Positions 13,819-25,579 are shown, numbered from the stretch's first letter. The stretch: 64,000 bases of DNA from Anagrus nilaparvatae (GCA_022575985.1 JAKSXM010000007.1:5458501-5522500); one strand, 5' to 3'. Notes: a model not told the origin generated them from the sequence alone. Program-made: numbers and translations.

Positions 13819-13884
13819 CTAAAAAGAAAATAGAAAATGCATTTAAAAAAAATTTATTTAATTCTTTTAGCTATTTCATGTATA

Positions 13885-14122
13885 TTAGAGTGTTTCTTAT
13901 TTTTTGGTTTTCGAGATTACTTCTACAATTTAGGGGATCAATTATTATATGTCTAGACATCGTTTTCTGTCTGTAGTATTTTTAATAATTTTGGAGCACG
14001 TTAAAAAAATTAAAAAGATGAAATTTCAAAATTCCTATGTAATTTAAATGGGAAGCTTTAAGTGCTGTGTGGAACAGGTTTTTAAAATCCTTATAAAATC
14101 GAAAACCAGAATGCTAGGAGCT
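13885..14122. mobile_element. Truncated copy of the TTAGAGTGT MITE
   Basis: Begins TTAGAGTGTTTCTTATTTTTT and matches the intronic MITEs at 30042-30345 and 51770-52389. It is cut at 14123 by the hAT-like terminus. Confidence 0.65.
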
Positions 14123-14340
14123 AGGGATGCGCGGTTACCCGAATATTCGGGTACCCGCCCGAAAGACAGAACTTATTTTTTTTGGGTCGGGTCTGTCTAC
14201 GGTTATACCCGAAAAGCTTCAGGGGTCTGAAGGTATAGTTTTTAGGTGGAGAAATTCCCTGGCATTACGATCCTATAATCCTTTTTGCGAAAAATTCCCA
14301 TTCACTCTTAAAAATGAGAATAATAGGGTCAAAAAATGAC
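14123..14340. mobile_element. hAT-like element terminus with an 18 bp palindrome
   Basis: Starts AGGGATGCGCGG and carries the perfect palindrome TACCCGAATATTCGGGTA (14136-14153) followed by repeated ACCCG/CGGGT motifs to about 14225. A CAGGGATG-like end with CGAATATTCG repeats is typical of hAT termini. Only one end is present and no 8 bp duplication can be shown. Confidence 0.4.
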
Positions 14341-14413
14341 TTGCTAAAAAAAGGATAATTTTTATTAATATTAAGTTATTACTTATTTTTTTATCTAAAT
14401 TAAATCCTTCCTA

Positions 14414-16245
14414 TCCTATATATATAAATCTTTAATTATGTGTGTCCGAACGCGATAAACTAGAAAACGATAAAAGCTACAGGCATCGGGTTTACGGCAA
14501 AAGACGGCAAAAATTACGTGTCAAAACATAGACTAGGTTTTATTTCGATTGATAATGACGAAAAATTTTTATGTTGAAAAAACTAAATTTTCAAGAAAAA
14601 AATTCTTATCAAATTTTTAAAGAAAACCAAAAAAACTGAAAACCGAGGAAAAACTTTACTATAAAAAAGAATTTCATTCGATTCGGGTATATTTTTTACG
14701 TATCCGCCTAAATTTTCAAGGTAATCGGTTTGATCTGTCAAAAGTTACAATCATTTTTCGAAAATTATAAAAGTTTAGGACTAATCCTATATATATAAAT
14801 CTTTAATTATGTGTGTCCGAACGCGATAAACTAGAAAACGATAAAAGCTACAGACATCGGGTTTACGGCAAAAGACGGCAAAAATTACGTGTCAAAACAT
14901 AGACTAGGTTTTATTTCGATTGATAATGACGAAAAATTTTTATGTTGAAAAAACTAAATTTTCAAGAAAAAAATTCTTATCAAATTTTTAAAGAAAACCA
15001 AAAAAACTGAAAACCGAGGAAAAACTTTACTATAAAAAAGAATTTCATTCGATTCGGGTATATTTTTTACGTATCCGCCTAAATTTTCAAGGTAATCGGT
15101 TTGATCTGTCAAAAGTTACAATCATTTTTCGAAAATTATAAAAGTTTAGGACTAATATTATATATATTTGTAATTCTTACTGGTTACTAATTTAGTAGCT
15201 CAATAGAGTAACTAAAAGAAACTTGTACAGGTATTATCAGGGAGAATCCTAGAATTGGTAGTTGAGGGAAGCAACTGCCACTTGCGGATCAAAGGGAAGG
15301 GTAATCAAGCTTTGAATCGCTGATCACTAACGTCCGTAATTTTTATAATTTAGTAAATTATAGATAATAATTCGGGTAAAAATAGGTTATTATACAAAAT
15401 ATTGAGTAACCTAAAACAACAAATCTTTGGAAAAATCACGTTGCAGGGGTCCAGGGGGGCGCAGCCCCCTTGGCGGGTGCCGAGGTGAGCGAAGCGAGCC
15501 GGAGGCAGCTAGTATTATATATATTTGTAATTCTTACTGGTTACTAATTTAGTAGCTCAATAGAGTAACTAAAAGAAACTTGTACAGGTATTATCAGGGA
15601 GAATCCTAGAATTGGTAGTTGAGGGAAGCAACTGCCACTTGCGGATCAAAGGGAAGGGTAATCAAGCTTTGAATCGCTGATCACTAACGTCCGTAATTTT
15701 TATAATTTAGTAAATTATAGATAATAATTCGGGTAAAAATAGGTTATTATACAAAATATTGAGTAACCTAAAACAACAAATCTTTGGAAAAATCACGTTG
15801 CAGGGGTCCAGGGGGGCGCAGCCCCCTTGGCGGGTGCCGAGGTGAGCGAAGCGAGCCGGAGGCAGCTAGTATTATATATATTTGTAATTCTTACCGGTTA
15901 CTAATTTAGTAGCTCAATAGGGTAACTAAAAGAAACTTGTACAGGTATTATCAGGGAGAATCGTAGAATTGGTAGTTGAGGGAAGCAACTGCCACTTGCG
16001 GATCCTAGGGAAGGGTAATCAAGCTTTGTATCGCTGATCACTAATTATCCGCCTGAGTTCCAACGTCCGTAATTTTTGTGATTCAGTAAATTTTAGATAA
16101 TAATTCGGGTAATAAAAGGTTGTTATAGAAAATATTGAGTAACCTAAAACAACATATCTTTTGAAAAATTAAGTTGCAGGGGTCCAGGGGGGCGCAGCCC
16201 CCTTGGCGGTTGCCGAGGTGAGCGAAGCGAGCCGGAGGCAGCTAG
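14414..16245 (+). mobile_element. Non-autonomous Helitron with tandem 5' and 3' modules
   Basis: Bounded exactly as a Helitron: host A (14413), 5' TC, 3' CTAG, host T (16246). The 5' module (TCCTATATATATAAATC start, 372 bp) occurs twice (14414-14785, 14786-15156). The 3' module occurs three times (15157-15513, 15514-15870, 15871-16245). Each ends with hairpins GGGGGC-GCA-GCCCCC and CCTTGGC-GGT-GCCGAGG about 25 nt before CTAG. 3' modules 1 and 2 look nearly identical; module 3 differs by point changes and an added stretch of about 19 bp. No Rep/helicase coding is present. Confidence 0.85.
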
Positions 16246-17274
16246 TAAATAAATAAATAAATTTGCATTTTTTCAAACATTAATACTTAGTATGCTATTT
16301 TTTTAATGATAAATGATAATAAAACCTATCCCCAAATTAATGCAGAAATTAAATAATAAAAAATGAAACAATTCGTATTAAAACATTTTGAAAATCTATT
16401 TTTGTAAGTATATTAATACTTAAGTTACTTCAAAAAACATAGGTTCAGCAAGTAGTATTGTCATAAAAACTCAGATTTCAAGGGTTGGTAACCCCCCTCC
16501 CCTCTTTCACTTGCCAACCCGCGTCAGTTTTTGGACTTCACTTAGAAATTATTATACGAAGAACGTGACTTTCTATCGGGATGCAGGAGGTCTCAAAAAA
16601 TTTTTAATAAAAAAATACACCTAAAAAAAATTTTATAGACAAGTTTGAACGCGTTTCAATGATAAAAATTCAACGAACGCATTTTTGGACGTATTCTTAT
16701 GCCTAAACGCTGTAATATCTCGAGATTTATGATAAACACATTTTTCTAATTTTCAGGAAAGAAGTGTCTATGAGTACTCTTTGTAATTCCGTAAAAAAAT
16801 TGGCAAATAAAATTTTTTTGAAAAGAAATTAATCATTGGATTCTTGGGGGAAAAACGCATATTTCTCTTGTTAATAATATTCAAAAAAATTATATATAGG
16901 ATAGGATTAGTCCTAAACTTTTATAATTTTCGAAAAATGATTGTAACTTTTGACAGATCGAACCGATTACCTTGAAAATTTAAGTGGATACGTAAAAAAT
17001 ATACCCGAATCGAATGAAATTCTTTTTGATAGTAAAGTTTTTCCTCGGTTTTTTGTTTTTTTGGTTTTCTTTAAAAATTTGATAAGAATTTTTTTCTTGA
17101 AAATTCAGTTTTTTCAACATAAAAATTTTTTGCCGTTATCAATCGAAATCAAACCTAGCCTATGTTTTGACCCGTAATTTTTGCCGTCCTTTGCCGTAAA
17201 CCCTATGTCTGTAGCTTTTATCGTTTTCTAGTTTATCGCGTTCGGACACACATAATTAAAGATTTATATATATA

Positions 17275-17365
17275 TAGGATAGGATAGGATAGGATAGGAT
17301 AGGATAGGATAGGATAGGATAGGATAGGATAGGATAGGATAGGATAGGATAGGATAGGATAGGAT
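17275..17365. repeat. (AGGAT)n pentanucleotide array
   Basis: About 18 perfect AGGAT units lying exactly between two Helitron 5' modules. The unit is the reverse complement of the Helitron 5' terminal sequence ATCCT/TCCTA. Confidence 0.95.
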
Positions 17366-17723
17366 TAGTCCTAAACTTTTATAATTTTCGAAAAATGATT
17401 GTTACTTTTGACAGATCGAGCCGATTAACTTGAAAATTTAGTAAAAAATATGCCCGAATCGAATAAAATTCTTTTTTATAGTAAAATTTTTCCTCGGTTT
17501 TCCGTTTTTTTGGTTTTTTTTAAAAATTTGATAAAAATTTTTTTCTTGGAAATTCAGTTTTTTCAACATAAAAATTTTTTGCCGTTATCAATCGAAATCA
17601 AACCTAGCCTATGTTTTGACCCGTAATTTTTACCGTCCTTTGCCGTAAACCCTATGTCTGTAGCTTTTATCGTTTTCTAGTTTATCGCGTTCGGACACAC
17701 ATAATTAAAGATTTAGATATATG

Positions 17724-17774
17724 TAGGATAGGATAGGATAGGATAGGATAGGATAGGATAGGATAGGATAGGAT
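17724..17774. repeat. (AGGAT)n pentanucleotide array
   Basis: About 10 perfect units at the next Helitron 5' module junction. Confidence 0.95.
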
Positions 17775-18110
17775 TAGTCCTAAACTTTTATAATTTTCGA
17801 AAAATTATTGTATGTTTTGGCAGATCGAACCGATCGCCTTGAAAATTTAGGTGAATACGTAAAAAATATACCCGAATCGAATGAAATTCTTTTTGATAGT
17901 AAAATTTATCCTCGGTTTTTTGTTTTTTTGGTTTTTTTTTAAAATTTGATAAAAATTTTTTTCTTGAAAATTCAGTTTTTTCAACATAAAAAATTTTTGT
18001 CGTTATCAATCGAAACGAAACCTAGCCTATGTTTTGACCCGTAATTTTTGCCATCTTTTACCGTAAACCCCGCGTCTCTACCTTTTATAGTTTTCTAGTT
18101 TATCCATTTC

Positions 18111-18180
18111 GGACAAACAAACAATCAAACAAACAAACAAACAAATAAACAAACAAACAAACAAACAAACAAACATACAA
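18111..18180. repeat. (CAAA)n microsatellite
   Basis: About 15 near-perfect ACAA/CAAA tetranucleotide units at the 5' end of one reversed Helitron module. Confidence 0.9.
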
Positions 18181-18201
18181 AATTAAAGATTTATATATAT
18201 A

Positions 18202-19078
18202 CTAGCTGCCTCCGTCTCGCTTCGCTCGCCCTGGCAGCCACCATGGGGGCTGCGCCCCCCTGGACCCCTGCGACTTTATTTTTCCAAAAATATGTTGTTT
18301 TATGTTACTCAATATTTTGTAAAATAACCTTTTTTTACCCAAAGTAATATCTAAAATTTACTGGGGCTGCGACCCCCTGGACCCCTGCGACTTTATTTTT
18401 CCAAAAATATGTTGATTTTTGTTACTCAATATTTTGTAAAATAACCTTTTTTTACCCTAAGTATTATCTAAAATTTACTGGATCATAAAAATTACGGGCA
18501 TACGAACCCAGACTAATAATTAGTGATCAGCAATACAAAGCTTCGCTACCCTTCCATAGGATCCACAAGCAGTCGCTGTCTCCATCGACTATCCATTCTA
18601 GGGTTCTGCTTGATGATAAAAGCTGTTCAAGTTTCTTTTAGTTACTATATTCAGTTACTACATCAGTGACTGATAAAAATTAGAAATATATATAATATTA
18701 GTCCTAAACTTTTATAATTTTCGAAAAATTATTGTATCTTTTGACAGATCGAACCGATTGCCTTGAAAATTTAGGTGGATACGTAAAAAATAAACCCGAA
18801 TTGAATGAAATTCTTTCTGATAGTAAAATTTTTCCTCGGTTTTCCGTTTTTTTGGTTTTTTTTGAAAATTTAATAAAAATTTTTTTCTTGGAAATTCAGT
18901 TTTTTCAACATAAAAATTTTTTGTCGTTATCAATCGAAATAAAACCTAGCCTATGTTTTGACCCATAATTTTTGCCGTCTTTTGCCGTAAACGCCATGTC
19001 TGTAGCTTTTATCGTGTTCTCGTTTATCGCGTTCGGACACACACACACACATAATTAAAGATTTATATATATATAGGA
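18202..19078 (-). mobile_element. Complete small non-autonomous Helitron, minus strand
   Basis: Boundaries fit a minus-strand Helitron: host A at 18201, CTAG at 18202-18205 (3' end), and GA at 19077-19078 followed by host T (5' TC). Length 877 bp. It contains GGGGGC-type hairpins near the 3' end and an internal partial tandem duplication (GGGGCTGCGMCCCCCTGG blocks at about 18244 and 18363). The 5' module is that of the 14414 element. Confidence 0.8.
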
Positions 19079-19121
19079 TAGGATAGGATATATATAGGAT
19101 ATAGGATAGGATAGGATAGGA
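19073..19121. repeat. Interrupted (AGGAT)n array
   Basis: AGGAT units mixed with TATATAGGATAT at the junction between the 18202-19078 Helitron and another reversed 5' module. Confidence 0.85.
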
Positions 19122-19490
19122 TTAGTCCTAAACTTTAATAATTTTCGAAAAATTATTGTATCTTTCGACAGATCGAACCGATCGCCTTGAAAATTTAGGT
19201 GGATACGTAAAAAATATACTCGAATCGAATGAAATTCTTTTTGATAGTAAAGTTTTTCCTCGGTTTTTGTTTTTTTGGTTTTCTTTAAAAATTTGATAAT
19301 AATTTTTTTCTTGAAAATTCAGTTTTTTCAACATAAAATTTTTTCGTCGTTATCAATCGAAATAAAACCTAGCCTATGTTTTGACCCGTAATTTTTGCCG
19401 TCTTTTGCCGTAAACCCTATGTCTGTAGCTTTTATAGTTTTCTAGTTTATCGCGTTCGGACACACATAATTAAATATTTATATATATAGA
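19118..19490 (-). mobile_element. Isolated Helitron 5' module, minus strand
   Basis: One more reversed copy of the 372 bp 5' module, attached to the full Helitron through the AGGAT array; it has no 3' end of its own. Confidence 0.7.
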
Positions 19491-19494
19491 AAAC

Positions 19495-20555
19495 TATGAA
19501 TTTTAAAATAATATAAAACACGATTTGAATCCATTAGAAAAATCTTAAGTTTTTAGTAAATACCAATTTTAAAGGGGGCTAAAAAAAACTTTCAAGAGCT
19601 ATCGTGTGAGCTTAAAAATAGATGTTTTTGTCTAAATACAACGAGAAACTTATTTTCTTACTTATATTTTCGAGTTCTGCGGGCGCATTAGAAACTCCAA
19701 ATACTTTGAAAAAAAACAATTATTTAAAAAGTATAATGCTGTAAATAACCAAACATATAAAAAAAAATTCAAAAAGAATTTGAAAATATAGTTTCGGATT
19801 TGTTTCTTAGAGTCACATGTATATCATAAAGTTTTAATGTAATATTTAATGTAATATTTAATGTAAAAAGTTAATTTCGCAAGTTAATTTTCCAATCATG
19901 GGATTAATAAAACGGTAAAAATAAAACAAGAAAAGTATATATGGGCCATTTTGTCAAATCAGCCACTTCCATTTCCACAACATAGTTTTTGAAATAAATT
20001 AATCCGCAATAGATCATTTATTTTATTGAACCCTCTAGTTTTCAATGTCTTATGGTACTTTTTTATTATGAATTACCCAGCTGCAAAATGGCAGTTAAAC
20101 TATCCAGAGCTAAAATCAAAAAATCAGAAGAAATTAAGAAAAGATAAAATATATTTTTTTTTTATAAAGTTAGTTTTCTCATAATTTTTATTTTGGAAAC
20201 GAAAAAATTTAGACCACTCAGGTAATAAAATACGACGATGTTTTTAAAAAGTTTGCGAGAGCTGAGAGTTTTAATTTTGACTGCTTATAATTTAGAAACT
20301 AGAGTTCAAAAATATAAACGTGAAAGTGCGAAATTGGCTGTTTTTTAGCGTAGAATAAGTAGAAAACATTTAAGAATATTCGCCAAGCAGTTTCCAATTC
20401 AGCAATTTTTGGGTTTTGAAAAAAGACTAAATCCAAAATTTCTCCATGAAATTTCTTTAAATTTTCTACAATTATTCTGCACTAAAAACCCAATTTTGCA
20501 ATTTTACTTTTATATTTTTGACCTCTAGTATCTAAGTTATAAGCATTCAAAGTTC
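19495..20555. other. Non-coding interior of the long-TIR element
   Basis: AT-rich sequence with no recognisable coding. It includes the imperfect inverted repeat at about 20260-20565 noted under the parent element. Confidence 0.5.
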
Positions 20556-20910
20556 AAATTCTTAGTTTTGGCATTTTTTTATTATAAATTTTTTGAGACC
20601 TCCTGCATCCCGATAAAAAGTCACGTTCTTCGTATAAGAATTTCTAAGTGAAGTCCAAAAACTGACGCGGGTTGGCAAGTGAAAGGGGGGAGGGGGTTAC
20701 CAACCCTTGAAACTGAGTTTTTATGAAAATACTACTTGCTGAACCTATGGTTTTTTAAAGTAAATTAAGTATTAATATACTTACTCCAGTCAAATCACGG
20801 AGGGCGGGGGGGTGGTATTGTTTGTGGCCACCACCAGATTTGGTCTATTATAGGTTTTTTGGGTCGCTGAACACGAAAATCGGGGTTATTTCTATGAGAA
20901 ATTGGGGCTT

Positions 20911-21074
20911 GACCCTTAAATTAGCCAAAACTACCCCTAAAAGGGGTAACTTTTGCTCTAGCCCTCCAAGATTTGGTCTAATGAGTGTTTTTGACCCTTA
21001 AATTAGCCAAAACTACCCCTAAAAGGGGCAACTTTTGCTCTAGCCCTCCAAGATTTGGTCTAATAAGGGTTTTT
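20911..21074. repeat. 82 bp tandem repeat, two copies
   Basis: Units 20911-20992 and 20993-21074 start GACCCTTAAATTAGCCAAAA and contain CTAGCCCTCCAAGATTTGG; they differ at a few bases. Confidence 0.9.
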
Positions 21075-21602
21075 GTTGTAAACTAACTGCCATGAATTTT
21101 AAATATGTGCTGCGCGCGCAATGGCGTCTTCTTGTTCATTAACTTGAAGGGGCGGTAATTTTTACGCGCCAATATTCTGCTTTGATGATGACTTTTACTT
21201 CTTTTTATTTTTTTTTTTTATTAAAAAATTTTCCTCTTTAGTAGATGAAAAATAATTATTAATTTTCAAAGGCAGCATGAAACTTAGATGATTTTTGAAA
21301 CGATGTATTGCGTGTTCGCTTTGTAATTTTTAAAAAATTACACATTTTTCTTTTTTTAATCACTTCCACAAACCATCAACAACAAAACTTATCTTATTTA
21401 TTTTAATGTGAGTATCACAAAAACAGAGAAAATCTAGCACTTAAACCAAACGACTGCCAATAATATTGAGAAATCACCATGAAAAAAAATAATGTTCGAA
21501 TTGATGTCGATACTTGATGCTTGTTGAAAAAAAAATTTTCCACGTGCTTTCGAATTAAATTTTCTCCTTAAAAAACTATTTTGTAGATGCGTTGGTTCGT
21601 AA

Positions 21603-23238
21603 TCCTGTTATGCCAAAAATTTAGCCAATATTGATTGTCAGATTTCTTCTACAAAACAAACTCCTAAAGTAATTATTTGGGATTTGATTGACAAATATTC
21701 TGAATTAAATAAGTTACTGAGAGTCACATCTTATGTAATTAGATTTATAGATAAAATTTCTATTAAAGTAAAAGATAAATTTAAGCAAAAATCTAATTTA
21801 TTAAGCAACTCTTGGTTTTCAGTAAAATACTATTTAGGGTTCTGCAAATTAGTTTCAGTACCTGAATTAGTAAGGGATAGAATGATTTGGACTTATTTCG
21901 TTAAAAAAAGTTACTTTTGTAAGGACATTAAATTACTCATGAATAACCATAAACCTGATGATTTAAACTTACGTCGTTTAGATCCATTTTTTGATCAAAA
22001 CTTACTTCGATTAGGTGGTCGTATTCACTTATCATTACTAGACTATGACCAAAAGCATCCTTGGATCTTGCCAAGTAAATGGTCTTTTTCAAAACTTTTA
22101 GTTGATTTTTGTCAGAATAAAACCCTACACGGAGGTGTACGTTTAACACTTTCAACATTAAGGCAAGAATTCTGGGTTATAAAAGCTAGAAATTTAGTTA
22201 GAAGTCGAATTCATAAATGCAATACATGTATTCGATATGGAACAAACAAGTTAAATCAAAAAATGGGCATACTTCCTTTATGTAGAGTAGCTCGACCTGA
22301 TAAGCCTTTTAGATTAAGTGGTGTAGATTATGCGGGTCCCTTTGATACCCTTAGGTTTAGAGGTCGTGGAGCTCAAAAAACGCTATACAAGTCGTACATA
22401 GCTGTTTTTGTGTGTATGAACACCAAAGTAGTCCATTTAGAATTGGTCATAGGTTATTCTAGCCAAGATTTCATTGCTGCCTTCCGAAGGTTCACGTCAA
22501 CTAGAGGACAATGTTCTGAGTTGTTCAGTGACCAGGGAACTACCTTTGTTGGAGCTGACAGGATCCTCAAGGAAATGTATGTCGAATCATCGGAGTACAT
22601 ACATGAACTTGTGGGCTCTTTAGCAAATGAAGGTACTACCTGAAAATTTAACTCCCCAGGAGCCCCTAATTTTGGCGGAATCTGGGAAGTAGCGGTGAAA
22701 TCTGTTAAACATCATATTCGTAGGGTAGTGGGAAATAGAAAATTAACATTTGAAGAGTTTTATACCCTTATCAAATAAATTGAAGCTTGTCTAAACTCAA
22801 GACCTCTGGTCCCACTAACTGATGACCCTTCAGATAATAATTTCTTATCACCATTTTTACTGTTAACACAATCGAAATCGTACATCCTCCCTGAACCAAA
22901 CTATCTCAATAAAAAAAATTCCACCAGTCCAAAGATATAAGTTAATAAAACAAATGCTCCAGGATTGGTGGCGTTGTTGGTCGGGCGAGTATTTACAATC
23001 ATTACAAGAGCGCCACAAGTGGACGCAAAAGCAAAAGAATGTAGAAGTTGGTGACGTGGTTTTGATCTCTGATGAGACAATGCCACCTTCTAAATGGCCT
23101 TTAGCTAAAATAATTAAAGTTTATAAAGGTCCTGATGGTTTAGTCAGAGTGGTGGATCTCAGGACGGGATCGACCGAGCTAAAACGTCCAATACATAAAT
23201 TAATATTGTTAAACACATTAAATAATGAACAAAATTAA
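21603..23238 (+). pseudogene. BEL/Pao retrotransposon pol remnant (integrase and C-terminal domain)
   Basis: The open frame from 21603 carries the BEL/Pao pre-integrase and zinc-binding region (HPWILPSKW, LHGGVRLTLSTLRQEFWV, CNTCIRYG) and the integrase core (GVDYAGPF, FSDQGTTFVGA). It is broken by TGA 22641-22643, at a conserved tryptophan before KFNSPGAPNFGG, then by TAA near 22779 and by a frame change near 22930. The last open part (22954-23238) is the BEL/Pao C-terminal domain (LQDWWRCWSGEYLQSLQER, VGDVVLISDETMPPSKWPL). Gag, protease and RT are missing, so the copy is 5'-truncated and dead. Confidence 0.9.
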
Positions 23239-23895
23239 AATCTATAAATTTATGTATTTGTCTTAATTTATATTATTTATGTATTATGTTTAAATTTGTC
23301 TAAATTCAAAAGTTTAAATAACACTAAAAATTTATTAATTGTTTATTAAAATGTATAATTTTTATTTTTTTTATTAATTTAGCGTAGTGTTATTTATTAA
23401 AACTCAAGTATAAAATTATTATTTTATGTTATGAATATTATGTTATTAAATTATTTTTTGAGTTAATATAAATTAGTTATTTTAAAAAATGAATTTTAAG
23501 AAGTTTTTTCGCCAGTAGGCATTGTAATTAAAATGTTTAAATTTTTAAATTATTTTTTTATTTTATGTAGCCATTTGGCATCTTGTAAAAATTTTCGAGT
23601 CAAATTTCGAAGTTTCATTTACCACAATTATTTTTTTGCATATTAAATCATTATTTACAATTTTATAAGTAAAATTGTGGTGGGTGGAAAATGTAGTGTA
23701 AATGTGTGTATTATATGGTATGTATGTGTAGGAGTACTCCCTCCCTTTTTGTATATATTCTCCCTTTTATTCTTTAGTGTTCGTTGAGACGCCAAGCAAC
23801 GAGCGTCGTAACAATAAACTATTATTATTAACATACTTTGTCTTTTTAATAAGTCCACCATATCCATCACCATCATATCCATTAATTATCAACAT
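23239..23895 (+). mobile_element. Possible 3' LTR of the BEL/Pao remnant
   Basis: Sequence directly after the pol frame, with an AATAAA-like AACAATAAAC near 23810 and an end ATTATCAACATTTTTGGC resembling an LTR-to-primer-binding-site junction. No second LTR exists in the window to confirm its limits. Confidence 0.3.
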
Positions 23896-24055
23896 TTTTG
23901 GCACACAAACACACAAACACACACACTCACATACATACTTTTTTTAAAAACCGGTTTTTTAGCTTCCTGGGGTCTCAAAACGTGCTTATATACCAAAAAA
24001 TATAAAATTGAAATTTGATTTATCACAATGATTCCTCTTTGAGGAACCAATAATT
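23896..24055. repeat. Fragment of dispersed repeat X (CA-rich microsatellite side)
   Basis: Imperfect (CA)n, then AAAAACCGGTTTTTTAGCTT, CAAAACGTGCTTATATACC and the terminal hairpin-like TTCCTCTTTGAGGAACC. Matches the ends of the repeat X copies at 33357-34625 and 48764-51434. Confidence 0.7.
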
Positions 24056-24829
24056 ACTTGTACGTGCAGTAAAATAATTGAAATATTTTAGGACAAAAAA
24101 CTAAATAAATGACATTTAATTACAATGAGGAAATTTTTAAAAGCTTTTATGTAATTTCAAATTCTTGGTATAAGCTATTTATTCAGCTGATAAAAAATAT
24201 AGAAATAAAATACAATGAAACAGTTATCTTGATTCTTTTTGTTATTTACTTTATTCTCATAAAAACTGTTCATATTATTATTATCTAACTACCAAAATTA
24301 AAAAATTTTTAAGAAAAATGAAAAACAGGCGATATTTCCTGTTTGAAAAAATACGATAAATTGACCTTAGCTTTGAATTTTATCATATAACTTCCTTTTT
24401 TCATTAATAAAGAAAAAAAAATTATTATTTAATTCAAACCCTATCAATCAATAATTTTATTCGTATTTTCAAATTTATCGAAGATAATACATGATTATTA
24501 GTAAAATTTCCCTCTAACTTTTTGACTTTGCATTGATTAAATCAGATATTGAAATTTAAAATTCATGTAGCAAGTCTATGTTCGCGAAAACTTTGGAGTG
24601 TGTAAAATTTTTAATATATTTTATCTTTTAATATTACGTACTTAAATTATATATTTCAGCAATTTTCAATTATTCCTAATTATTTTATTTGAAATAAAGT
24701 GACAGTTCAAATCGGTTAATTTATATATTTGGCATCGTTTCCGCAAGTGAAAGTTGGTGCCCATGTTTTCTACACTTTTTTTTCTCAGCAATAAATGATA
24801 TTTTTCAGAAGTTTTTATTAAGTTATTAA

Positions 24830-25049
24830 CCCTTATAGGTCACACATGGTTTAGTTAACTTTTTAGACACATGAGGTTTTTTTGACCCCATCAATTTTTT
24901 TTAATTTTTTTTTTTTTTTTTAATGATCTTTGGGGTTACTATATCAATTCTTGTATTTTGGAAACCTTTTTTATTTTAAAAAATCCTTTTTTATTTACCT
25001 TACGTAAAAAAAGTCTGGGGTCATTTTGACCCACAGTGACCTACGAGGG
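24830..25049. mobile_element. piggyBac-type MITE with TTAA target duplication
   Basis: A 220 bp element starting CCCTTATAGGTCAC and ending GTGACCTACGAGGG, flanked by TTAA (24826-24829 and 25050-25053). The homologous upstream region of gene A has a single TTAA with no insert. CCCT-like ends and TTAA duplication are piggyBac hallmarks. The interior is T-rich with no coding. Confidence 0.75.
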
Positions 25050-25579
25050 TTAAGTTTTTTGGGCCATTGAGTACTAATATAATATCTGATGCTTCCTGTA
25101 TAGGAATATCGGGTCTTTGTTTCACCTCCTGCTGCAGTTCAAAAATAGTCTTCAGCCTGTCTAGATATTTTTCGAAATGAACTATGCCTTTTTTGACAGC
25201 CATATTACAGTTCTTCTGTACAATGACTGAGTCTCTCAACTGAGTAATATCCCTCTCCATTTTTGTGTGTTTTTCGATGCACGCCCTATTGTATTTTTTT
25301 CATTCTCGGAGATATCTTTCCAAATTCTTCCTTCTTGCCTTCGTCATCAAGCCCAACTTCGCTAACATTAGTCAACGAACATATCCTCTGGTCCTTAAAA
25401 ATAGATAGCCGTATCAAGCTATTGCTCGAGTCTTTTTGGGCGCCACCTTTTGCGATTATATCACCTTCCAGTGATGATTTGCGGGAGGAATCCTCGACCT
25501 CTAGCCTAGTTAAGACTACCCTTGTCGTCTTTTCTTCGGCAGCAGTTAGAGCTAGATGTTGTTGCTCTGCTTTCACCAA
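25021..25579 (-). pseudogene. ORF1 (gag-like) fragment of an R1-type non-LTR retrotransposon, frameshifted
   Basis: Two minus-strand frames, 25579-25286 and 25260 downward, read as one broken protein: charged EEKTTRVVLTRLEVED then MERDITQLRDSVIVQKNCNM and FEKYLDRLKTIFELQQE. Helical, charged ORF1 segments before a zinc knuckle are typical of R1-clade gag-like proteins; assignment is by resemblance only. The inserted part is about 25091-25565 (outside it the frames run into gene-upstream homology). It is GC-richer than its surroundings. Confidence 0.45.

Larger units (their letters stand above)
16905..18200 (-). mobile_element. Tandem Helitron 5' modules, minus strand (three, 3' end lost)
   Basis: Three copies of the 5' module in reverse (about 16905-17275, 17365-17724, 17775-18110), joined head to tail by (AGGAT)n arrays. 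Each matches the 5' module of the plus-strand Helitron at 14414. None carries the CTAG hairpin end, so these are 5' end concatemers rather than whole elements. Confidence 0.75.
16404..20784. mobile_element. DNA transposon with long (about 215 bp) terminal inverted repeats, non-autonomous
   Basis: Left arm 16404 to about 16620 and right arm about 20560-20784 are inverted copies (GTAAGTATATTAATACTTAA end; shared blocks GGTTCAGCAAGTAGTATT, GCCAACCCGCGTCAGTTTTT, CGGGATGCAGGAGGTCTC). No transposase was seen. The inside holds the minus-strand Helitron cluster, and a second smaller inverted repeat at about 20260-20360 versus 20455-20565. The superfamily cannot be assigned from what is visible. Confidence 0.7.

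Noticed and set aside
13776..13976. Plus-strand frame of 66 codons
   Set aside because: It overlaps minus-strand exon 13750-13818 of copy C and the MITE; a shadow.
17275..17365. AGGAT array as an interstitial telomeric repeat
   Set aside because: Insect telomere repeat is TTAGG; this unit is a rearranged pentamer that matches the Helitron 5' terminus.
16950..19334. Several 60-80 codon frames on both strands
   Set aside because: All lie in Helitron 5' modules that recur in both orientations; they show no conserved domain and change frame between copies.
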